The notes under the pieces are model-generated. The model was not told the origin of the DNA. It made no database searches and was given only the letters and a program-made list of their open reading frames with translations. A DNA stretch of 38,412 bases from an uncultured Pseudomonadota bacterium (GTDB lineage Bacteria > Desulfobacterota > BSN033 > UBA1163), in NCBI GenBank assembly GCA_937124575.1, contig CAKZKY010000295.1:1-38412 (forward strand), given 5' to 3'. Within the stretch, counting starts at the first letter, position 1; every line of letters begins with the position of its first letter. The translations under genes were made by a program, and so were the position numbers. Shown piece after piece: positions 18,693-25,513 of the stretch.

Positions 18693-18872
18693 GTTAACCC
18701 TCATTTTCGAAAATCCGAAATCCGAATATCGGGCGTAGCGTCCTCTTAGGACCAATCCGAAACAAATTTTTAAATTCAAATCACCAAAATTTTTAAGATT
18801 CTCTTTCGTTTTGAATTTCGAAAATTTGAAATTGTTTCGACATTCGAATCTCGTGCTTCGAATTTATTCTTT
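18693..18872. repeat. intra-operon spacer with TTCGAA-type repeats
   Basis: The nuoD to NuoF/GltD spacer of 180 bases is full of TTCGAA, TTTCGGATT and their complements on both sides of a central AT-rich part, giving an imperfect long hairpin. No gene is visible. It also holds the ribosome site for the next gene. Confidence 0.45.
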
Positions 18873-20045
18873 TTACCGATCGATCTCACCCAACACAATA
18901 TCAATACTTCCGATGGTGGCGATGACATCGGCAATCAGACTTCCCTCAATCATCTTGGGAAGCGCGCTTAAGTTGAGGAAAGAGGGAGGTCGGATTCTCA
19001 TCCTCAAAGGTTTATTCGAACCATCGCTCACAAGATAGAAACCCAATTCCCCTTTGGCAGCTTCGACACTTGCATAGACTTCCCCTTTGGGTGGCTGGAA
19101 CCCTTCGGATGCAATCTTGAATTGCCGAATCAAAGAGGCGATATCGGTCAGGACCATCTCTTTGGGAGGCAGAACCACCCTGGGATCATCAGCGAGAATC
19201 GGGCCTTTGGGCAAACGGTCCAGGGCCTGTCTCACAATGGCATTTGACCACTCCATCTCCCTCAACCGGACATAGTACCGATCGTAGACATCGCCTACTG
19301 TCCCTGTGGGAATGTCGAATTCGAAATCCTCATAACTCGAATAGGGAAAAACTTTCCTCACATCCCACTTTACTCCGGATCCACGAAGCGTCGGCCCGGT
19401 CACACCCCAATTGATGGCATCTTCTTTCGAAATGATTCCCACTTCCTTGGTCCGTTTCAACCAGATCACATTCTTTGTCAGAAGCGTCTCATACTCCTTC
19501 ATGTGGCCTGGAAAGGCGTCAACAAAATCCTTGATCTTTTTGTCGATCCCTTCTGGAAGGTCTTTAGCAACCCCTCCGATTCTCAAATAGGTTGGGGTCA
19601 ATCTTCCGCCGGCCACCTCTTCGAAGATCCTGAGAATATCCTCCCTTTCACGGAAATTATAGAAGAGCAGGGTCATTGCGCCGATGTCGAGCGCATGGGT
19701 TCCAAGCCAGATGAGATGTGCCGCAAGCCTCTGGAGTTCAGCCATCATCACTCTCAGGTATTGAGCCCGTTTCGGGACCTCAATGCCAAGAAGTTTTTCA
19801 ACGGCCAGGACATAGGCCAGGTTATTCCCCATCGCATTGGTGTAATCTAACCGATCCGTGAGGGGAATGACCTGATGATAGGTTCTGGACTCAGCTAATT
19901 TCTCAACCCCCCGATGGAGGTGTCCGATGTGGGGAGTTGCTTTAACAATAATTTCTCCATCCAGTTCCAATACAAGCCTCAACACCCCATGTGTGGCCGG
20001 GTGCTGGGGACCCATATTGATGGTCATGAATCGTGTCTCTGCCAT
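18873..20045 (-). CDS. nuoD: NADH-quinone oxidoreductase subunit D
   Basis: NuoD, the 49-kDa subunit, helps form the quinone-binding site near cluster N2 and derives from the large subunit of [NiFe] hydrogenases. The 390-residue protein contains NMGPQHPATHGVLRLVLELDGE with the quinone-site histidine, HIGHLHRGVEKLAE, and RLDYTNAMGNN. A C-terminal segment ends in IASIGSIDIVLGEIDR, split here as DVIATIGSIDIVLGEIDR. I start it at ATG 20045 (MAETRF), one base after the nuoC stop and behind GAGG. Earlier in-frame starts would lie inside nuoC. Confidence 0.96.
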   Translation of the reverse strand: MAETRFMTINMGPQHPATHGVLRLVLELDGEIIVKATPHIGHLHRGVEKLAESRTYHQVIPLTDRLDYTNAMGNNLAYVLAVEKLLGIEVPKRAQYLRVMMAELQRLAAHLIWLGTHALDIGAMTLLFYNFREREDILRIFEEVAGGRLTPTYLRIGGVAKDLPEGIDKKIKDFVDAFPGHMKEYETLLTKNVIWLKRTKEVGIISKEDAINWGVTGPTLRGSGVKWDVRKVFPYSSYEDFEFDIPTGTVGDVYDRYYVRLREMEWSNAIVRQALDRLPKGPILADDPRVVLPPKEMVLTDIASLIRQFKIASEGFQPPKGEVYASVEAAKGELGFYLVSDGSNKPLRMRIRPPSFLNLSALPKMIEGSLIADVIATIGSIDIVLGEIDR

Positions 20046-20046
20046 T

Positions 20047-20535
20047 TCAGACCTCGGGGACAAAAGGTTTGTCAAAATCCGGTCCTTCGACCGGGAAATC
20101 TTTCCTCAGGGGGTGTCCTTCATAACCATCCCAGAGGAGGATTCTCCTCAAATCGGGATGATTCTCAAAGGTGATTCCATAAAGATCGTAAACCTCCCTC
20201 TCAAGCCAGTTCGCTGCCTTCCAGATCGATTCGACACTGGGCATCGACTCGCCCTCTCCGATCTTCGTCTTCAATCTCAATCGACTGTTCGATTTGAAGG
20301 AGTAGAGGAGATAGACCACTTCAAATCGGGGTACCTGTGGGAAATAGTCAACCCCGCAGAGATCGGTCAACATATGGTACTGGAGATCGGGTTCCGCATA
20401 GAGAAATCGACAAATCTCAAAGAGATCCTTCTTCGGTACCGTAATATTGACTTCACCCCGAAAGGTTGTCACCTCCAAGATCGAAGCGGGAAATTTTGCT
20501 TCCAACTTTTTAACTGCTGGATGAACTTCTGCCAT
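20047..20535 (-). CDS. nuoC: NADH-quinone oxidoreductase subunit C
   Basis: NuoC, the 30-kDa subunit, is a structural part of the peripheral arm next to NuoD. The 162-residue product carries the signature WLEREVYDLYGITFENHPDLRRILL (split over residues about 112-136) and ends with GHPLRKDFPVEG. It is a stand-alone NuoC, not fused to NuoD. It starts one base after the nuoB stop and ends one base before nuoD, so the B-C-D genes are tightly packed. Confidence 0.95.
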   Translation of the reverse strand: MAEVHPAVKKLEAKFPASILEVTTFRGEVNITVPKKDLFEICRFLYAEPDLQYHMLTDLCGVDYFPQVPRFEVVYLLYSFKSNSRLRLKTKIGEGESMPSVESIWKAANWLEREVYDLYGITFENHPDLRRILLWDGYEGHPLRKDFPVEGPDFDKPFVPEV

Positions 20536-20536
20536 A

Positions 20537-21058
20537 TCAATCTATCCTTTCCACAATCTCTTCTGGGATCAGCCGAACATTCTTTCGATCGGCAAGGGTT
20601 TCTGTCTCAATCTTCTTCTGGAGTTCAACGATTGCTGTAAGGAGTGTCTCTGGCCTCGGCGGACAGCCCGGTACATAGACATCTACTGGAATCATCTGAT
20701 CCACACCCTGAACCACATTGTAGGTCTTAAAAATTCCTCCTGAACAGGCGCAGGCCCCATAGGCAATGACCCACTTGGGTTCTGGCATCTGTTCATAGAT
20801 GCGTTTGACCATGGGCGCCATCTTCTTGGTCAGGGTGCCTGCCACAATCATCAGATCTGCCTGCCGTGGAGATGGCCTGAAGACCTCGGAACCAAATCGC
20901 GAAATATCCCACGTCGCCGAACTGGTGACGATCATCTCCAGCGCGCATCAGGCAAGACCGAAGGTGACCGGCCAGATCGAATACTTTCGGCCCCAGTTGA
21001 CCACTTTATCCAGTACAGGCATCAAGGGGGTTTTTTCAAGGTAGGTTTCTATTCCCAT
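20537..21058 (-). CDS. nuoB: NADH-quinone oxidoreductase subunit B with in-frame UGA at an N2-ligand position
   Basis: NuoB holds cluster N2, the last iron-sulfur centre before quinone. Read through, the 173-residue protein is a complete Nuo[18 protein letters not shown], then the N2 site, then [41 protein letters not shown] (Cys103) and VPGCPPRPE (Cys132). Codon 37 (20948-20950) is TGA, where NuoB proteins have the first Cys of the invariant tandem pair; Cys38 follows directly. The frame is continuous on both sides. The ATG at 21058 overlaps nuoA by 10 bases and has AAAGGAG at seven bases. An ATG at 20935 lies after the UGA but would lose the N2 pair. Selenocysteine, nonsense mutation and sequence error are all possible. 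Confidence 0.87.
20912..20930 (-). promoter_or_regulatory. possible SECIS-like hairpin downstream of the nuoB UGA
   Basis: On the minus strand CGTCACC-AGTTC-GGCGACG can form a seven-pair stem with one A-C mismatch and the loop AGUUC. It begins 17 bases after the UGA, and its loop begins 24 bases after, within the range known for bacterial SECIS elements; the loop holds a GU. A short stem like this can occur by chance, so it is only suggestive. Confidence 0.3.
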
Positions 21059-21405
21059 TCGAGTGCTCCTTTTTTCCAAATATAGATATAGGCAATGATC
21101 AAAATCCCAATAAATACGGCCATCGAAACAAAGCCAAACATCTTCAAATCTTTGAAGATGACGGCCCATGGATAGAGAAAGACGATTTCAATATCGAAGA
21201 TCAGAAAGAGCAAGGCAATGATATAGTATTTGATCGGGATCCTCCGAAAGGAAGAACCATAGGTCGTCATGCCACACTCGTAAGGTGCCTCTTTAAGCAG
21301 TGTCTGCTTTCTCTGGCCTAAGAGATAAGAGGCGAGAATGGCAAAGCAGGCAAAGATGACGGCTATGGCAAAATAGAAAAGGATGGGAAGATAATCCATT
21401 AACAT
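21049..21405 (-). CDS. nuoA: NADH-quinone oxidoreductase subunit A
   Basis: NuoA is a three-helix membrane subunit near the quinone entrance. The 118-residue protein shows KEAPYECGMTTYGSSFRRIPIKYY (split over residues about 38-61), the conserved loop with the cysteine that reports the active or deactive state, and ALLFLIFDIEIVFLYPWA with its acidic membrane residues. The ATG at 21405 has AGAGGG seven bases upstream. It follows fdhA by 88 bases on the same strand and overlaps nuoB by 10. Confidence 0.95.
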   Translation of the reverse strand: MLMDYLPILFYFAIAVIFACFAILASYLLGQRKQTLLKEAPYECGMTTYGSSFRRIPIKYYIIALLFLIFDIEIVFLYPWAVIFKDLKMFGFVSMAVFIGILIIAYIYIWKKGALEWE

Positions 21406-21493
21406 GATGATACCCTCTTATGAAAATTTTTTTGTGCCCTGTCGACCTATAAAATTGGCTCCGTCTCGTCAAGTGGGGCCAATCCTCTTCGTA

Positions 21494-24166
21494 CTATCCC
21501 CCATATTTCTCAACCCGCACGGTTGAATATTTAAGATCCGGGATCTTCGACTCTGGATCAAGCACCGTATTCGTAAGAAGATTGACCGGTGCCTCGCTAA
21601 AGTGAAACTTTGCAAAGACCACACCTCTTCCAACCCTATCGGTAACCTTCGCTTTTGAAATGAAATCGCCTCTACGGCTGACCACCCTTATCCGATCACC
21701 CTCTTTGATTCCAAGTTGGGTTGCATCGGATGGGTTTATTTCCACGAGGCTTTCAGGAGACATCTCGTTGAGAAGTCTGACTTTACGGGTCATACTGCCC
21801 GCATGATAATGGTAGTAGTCCCGACCTGTGCTTAAGATGAACGGATACTCCTGATCCGGAACCTCGGGTGGAGGAGTGAAATCCACCGGAACAAAGAGCC
21901 CTTTTCCTCGAACGATTTTGCCTCTATGAAGGATCGGTGTTCCGGGATGATCCTCCGTTGGGCACGGCCACTGCAGGCCACCAGATTCCAATCTGGCATA
22001 GGTGATGCCTGCGTACTGAGGCGTGACTTTCCGAATCTCTTCGAAGATGGCTTCAGGACCTTCATAATCCATGGAGTAACCCAATCTCCTCGAGATTTCA
22101 GAGATGATCTTCCAATCTGGCATCGCTCCTTTCGGTCCCTCGACAACCTTTCTCACCCTTTGAACCCTTCTCTCAGTGTTCACAAAGGTTCCGTCCTTCT
22201 CGAGGAAGCAGAGAGAGGGCAAGACAACGTGGGCCATCTGTCCGGTCTCTGTTAAAAAGATGTCCTGGACCACAAGAAGTTCCAGCCCAGCATAGGCCTT
22301 CTTAAGATGGGATAGGTCAGGATCTGTTACCATGGGATTTTCGCCCATGATGTAGAGGGCTTTGATCTTTCCATCCAGGGCCGCCTTGCTCATCTCCACG
22401 ACCGTCAAACCCGGCTTTCCTGAAAGAGAGACACCCCATTGGCTTTCGAATTTATCCTGCAACTCTCTTACGGCCACGCTCTGATATCCAGGATAGACCG
22501 TGGGCAGACAACCCATGTCACAGGCGCCCTGGACATTGTTCTGACCTCTCAGTGGGTTGACACCACTTCCGGGTCTTCCCACCTGACCGCAGAGAAGGGC
22601 CAGATTGGAAATCGCCTTTACCCCATCTGTTCCAGAAGAGTGTTGGGTAATGCCCATGCAGTAAAGAATGGCCGCATTTTTAGCGGAACCATATATCCGA
22701 GCGGCCTTAATCAACTTCTCTTTGGGAATGCCGGTCACTTGTTCCACAAACTCTGGCGTATACCGGGCGACCTTCTCTTTGACCGCTTCAAAGCCTTCTG
22801 TATTCTGTTCGATAAAGGATTTATTATAAAGGTTTTCTCTGATGATGATGTGGGCCAACCCATTTAACCAGGCAATATCATCTCCAGGCTTGGGTTGAAG
22901 CCAGAGGGTGGCTTCCTCAACCAGATCGATCTTTCTCGGATCAACGACAATGATCTTCGCCCCATTGAAACGGGAACGATGCCTCAAGAGCATCCCGATG
23001 ACCGGATGGGTCTCTGTGGTGTTGCTCCCGGTAACCAACAAGACATCGGCCTGCTGAAAATCAGCAAGAGAATTGGTCATGGCTCCAGAGCCGAGGGTGG
23101 TGGCCAGACCGACCACTGTACTGGAGTGTCAGAGACGGGCGCAATGGTCGATATTGTTCGTGCCGATGGCCGCCCTGATCAACTTCTGGAAGAGATAGTT
23201 CTCCTCGCATGTGGCGCGCGCCGAGGCGAGGCCAGCAATACTGTCAGGTCCATACTTCTCTTTAATGGCCTTGAGTTTGTCAGAGACAAAGCTTAAAGCT
23301 TCGTCCCAGCTCACCTCTCGGAATGAGCCATTTTCTCGGATCAGAGGCATGTGAAGTCGATCTGGGCTGTTCACAAATTCAAATCCGAACCGTCCTTTCA
23401 CGCAGAGCACGCCGTTATTGGTTCCGAGCCCTTCTTTGGTGGTAATCTTAAACACCCGGTTACCTACCGCGTTCACTTCCAGGGAACAACCCACTCCGCA
23501 ATAGCCGCATACTGTGGTCACCCTTTTAGCCTGCCACTTCCTTCCTTTGATGGGGCTCACATTTTCAGTCAACGCTCCCACAGGACAGGCTGCGAGACAT
23601 TCGCCGCAGGAGATACATCGTTCGGGTTTGATCGGCTCAACTCTGGCATTAAAACCGGTTCCCTGAAGATCGAGGACTTCTCTGCCAGCAATCTCTCGGC
23701 AGGCACGGATACAACGGCTGCAGAGGATGCAGCGATTGGGATGGTACTTGATCGCAGGTGTGGAATAGGTCTTGTACTCTTTGGCAGGTGTCTCCACCTG
23801 ATACTCGGCTTTTTGAATCCCATACTCATAAACATAATCCTGAAGATCGCATTCACCACCTTTATCACAGACCGGGCAATCAAGAGGGTGATTTACCAGC
23901 ATGAACTGGAGGACTTCTCTTCGAATCTCCCGAATCTTCGGGGTGTCGGTTTCGATCACCATGCCATCTGTGGCTGGAGTGTTACAAGCAGTGACAGGGT
24001 TTTCGAGATCTTTAACCTCAACCACACACATCCTGCAGAAACCTGTGGGAATAAGGCTCTCCATGTGGCACAGCGTTGGTATTCGGAAACCGTTCTGCTG
24101 AGCAATGCTCAGTATTGTAGCTCCCTCCTCCGCCTCAATAGCTCTGCCATTGATTGTAACTCTCAT
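21494..24166 (-). CDS. fdhA: selenocysteine-containing formate dehydrogenase alpha subunit (NuoG/FdhA type)
   Basis: Read through one UGA, this is an 890-residue molybdopterin oxidoreductase. Domains in order: [2Fe-2S] ferredoxin (residues 1-80), the NuoG His-Cys cluster motif HPLDCPVCDKGGEC, two [4Fe-4S] motifs (CILCSRCIRACR and CISCGECLAACP), a further [4Fe-4S] site CGYCGVGC, the bis-MGD catalytic domains, and the C-terminal dinucleotide-binding domain. UGA 346 (23129-23131) lies in CARL-U-HSSTV, the active-site context of E. coli FdhF. The Cys paralogue in this window reads CARLCHASTV. It oxidises formate or, in reverse, reduces CO2, and passes electrons to its clusters. AGGAG precedes the ATG at 24166. 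As first gene of the nuo operon it probably replaces NuoG. Confidence 0.92.
23100..23116 (-). promoter_or_regulatory. bacterial SECIS element of fdhA
   Basis: On the minus strand GTGGTC-GGTCT-GGCCAC forms a six-pair stem (one G-U) that starts 12 bases after the UGA. The word GGTCTG begins 18 bases after the UGA, the same word and spacing as in the E. coli fdhF SECIS, where the apical GU binds SelB. Confidence 0.8.
23129..23131 (-). other. UGA selenocysteine codon of fdhA
   Basis: TGA lies in frame between CARL and HSSTV at the position of the active-site Sec140 of E. coli FdhF. The reading frame continues for 544 codons beyond it with full family similarity. A SECIS-like hairpin follows. Confidence 0.9.
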
Positions 24167-24263
24167 TGCGATCTTCTCCTCTAAAAATGAAATGCCGCTT
24201 CAGGCATCATCTCGTTGCTATTTTTATTCAAAAGACTTTGTGAAATATTTAATTAGCCCATAT

Positions 24264-24292
24264 TCAATAGAACAACCAGTTAAATTTGTCAA
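24264..24292 (-). promoter_or_regulatory. candidate sigma-70 promoter of the fdhA-nuo operon
   Basis: On the minus strand a perfect TTGACA (24287-24292) is followed after 17 bases by TATTGA (24264-24269), about 100 bases upstream of the fdhA start. The -35 is perfect and the -10 partial. This is from sequence pattern alone. Confidence 0.45.
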
Positions 24293-24442
24293 GTAAAAAA
24301 ATGAGATTTTTTAAAAAAGCTATGGACATTAGATGAGAGCGATTTTTGAACTATTTCTAAACTTAATAACTTATTGAAAACAAAAGATAATTTGTGAAAT
24401 GAATAAGCCAAAAGGAGTCTATAGGGTCTTCGCTTTTAGATC

Positions 24443-24471
24443 TTGAAAAAAATTGCTTTTTTAAATATCCT
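24443..24471 (+). promoter_or_regulatory. candidate promoter of nfo
   Basis: TTGAAA (24443-24448) and TATCCT (24466-24471) are spaced by 17 bases, about 40 bases before the nfo start. The fit is reasonable in an AT-rich context, where chance matches are common. Confidence 0.3.
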
Positions 24472-24512
24472 TAATTTAAGCTTATCTGATTCCTTATAAA
24501 AGGGTGTCTAAG

Positions 24513-25352
24513 ATGCGATTCGGATTCCATATCTCCATTTCCGAAGGATTCTTAAGGGTCGTTGAAAAGGCCCAATTTCGGGGTTGTGAGACCATTCAAT
24601 TCTTCTCCAGAAATCCAAGAGGTTGGAAATACGATTCTCTCGATCAGGAAGAAGCGGAAAGATTCCGGCAATCGATTCAATCCTCCAACCTTTCTCCTCT
24701 CTTTCTCCATCTTCCCTATCTTCCCAATATCGCCTCAAAGAATTCAAAATTCTATAACCGCTCCATCGATTCAATCGTCATTGACCTCGAACGTGCAGAG
24801 CTACTGGGAGCTACCTATCTCATCATCCATATCGGTCACCGGATGGAGTCTTCAGAGGATGAAGCCATTGAGTCTGTGGCATGGGCCATCAATCAGGTAT
24901 TCGATCGGATGAAGAATTCTATCGTTCTTCTTCTCGAAAATACTGCTGGCCAAGGGACTGAGATCGGTTATGAATTGAATCAGATCGCAAAGATCATTGA
25001 AAGGGTTGGAGAAAGAGACCGGATTGGAATCTGTTTTGATACAGCCCATGCCTTTGAAGCAGGCTACGATCTTTCGAACAGAGATGGAATCGAGAGCACA
25101 CTCGAATCCTTCGATCGGATGATCGGTCTGAAAAAACTCCACCTCCTTCATCTGAACGATTCAAAGACTCCCCTCGGTTCGAAAAAAGACCGACACTGGC
25201 ACATCGGCGAAGGCTATATTGGATTGGAGGGATTCCGATACTTGATTAACCACCCTCTCTTGAACCACCTGCCCGGAATTATGGAGACTCCAAGAAAAGA
25301 CACCGTTGAAGATTTGAAAAATATGAAAGTGATGAGAAGTCTCGTCCAGTAG
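24513..25352 (+). CDS. nfo: deoxyribonuclease IV / AP endonuclease family protein
   Basis: The 279-residue TIM-barrel protein matches endonuclease IV, which cuts DNA 5' of abasic sites in base-excision repair. All metal-ligand motifs are present in order: FLHLPYLPN (His), IIHIGH (His), LLLENTAGQG (Glu), CFDTAHAFEAGYD (Asp and His), LHLNDSKTPLGSKKDRHWHIGEG (His, Asp, His; split over the C-terminal third), and the final METPR (Glu). I prefer the ATG at 24513, nine bases after AGGG, over the GTG at 24504, which lies directly on the possible ribosome site. It is transcribed away from the nuo operon and followed by a spacer with an inverted repeat. Confidence 0.9.
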   Translation: MRFGFHISISEGFLRVVEKAQFRGCETIQFFSRNPRGWKYDSLDQEEAERFRQSIQSSNLSPLFLHLPYLPNIASKNSKFYNRSIDSIVIDLERAELLGATYLIIHIGHRMESSEDEAIESVAWAINQVFDRMKNSIVLLLENTAGQGTEIGYELNQIAKIIERVGERDRIGICFDTAHAFEAGYDLSNRDGIESTLESFDRMIGLKKLHLLHLNDSKTPLGSKKDRHWHIGEGYIGLEGFRYLINHPLLNHLPGIMETPRKDTVEDLKNMKVMRSLVQ

Positions 25353-25368
25353 AGAAAATTACTTTACA

Positions 25369-25489
25369 GGTAAAAGGTTAAGAGGTCAGGGCTAAGAAGC
25401 CAGTTTGGCCAAAGGTAAATGGGTTAGGGCTAATGATTGAAAGCCGTTACCTTTACCTATAGACCAAACCGGCGTCCTAACCTTAACCA
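25369..25489. repeat. intergenic inverted-repeat element, GGTTA type, copy C
   Basis: The left arm has GGTTAAGAGGTCAGGGC, AAGCCAGTTTGG and AAAGGTAAATGGGTTAGG. The right arm, on the other strand, reads GGTTAAGGTTAGGACGCCGG, TTTGGTC and AGGTAAAGGTAACGG. The two arms pair imperfectly around a short centre. It lies between nfo and the radical SAM gene. Confidence 0.55.
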
Positions 25490-25513
25490 TATATTTATAT
25501 CCAACGTTAAGAC

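Larger units (their letters stand above)
24167..24512. promoter_or_regulatory. divergent AT-rich control region between fdhA-nuo and nfo
   Basis: This is the only stretch of more than 300 bases without a gene. It is much richer in AT than its surroundings. It holds promoter candidates for both directions and, at 24192-24207, a small hairpin (ATGCC-GCTTCA-GGCAT on plus) in the 5' leader of fdhA. No other gene or repeat is seen. Confidence 0.6.

Noticed and set aside
20948-21169. Short minus-strand open frame of 73 codons ending at the nuoB UGA
   Set aside because: Its last 36 codons are the true N-terminus of NuoB and the first part is the nuoA gene in another frame, so it is not a separate gene.
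21494-23116. Separate molybdopterin oxidoreductase gene starting at 23116
   Set aside because: It is the part of fdhA after the UGA; starting there would lose the active-site residue and all N-terminal clusters.
23351-24184. Plus-strand open frame of 277 codons opposite fdhA
   Set aside because: The product looks like the antisense of ferredoxin motifs and has no domain of its own.
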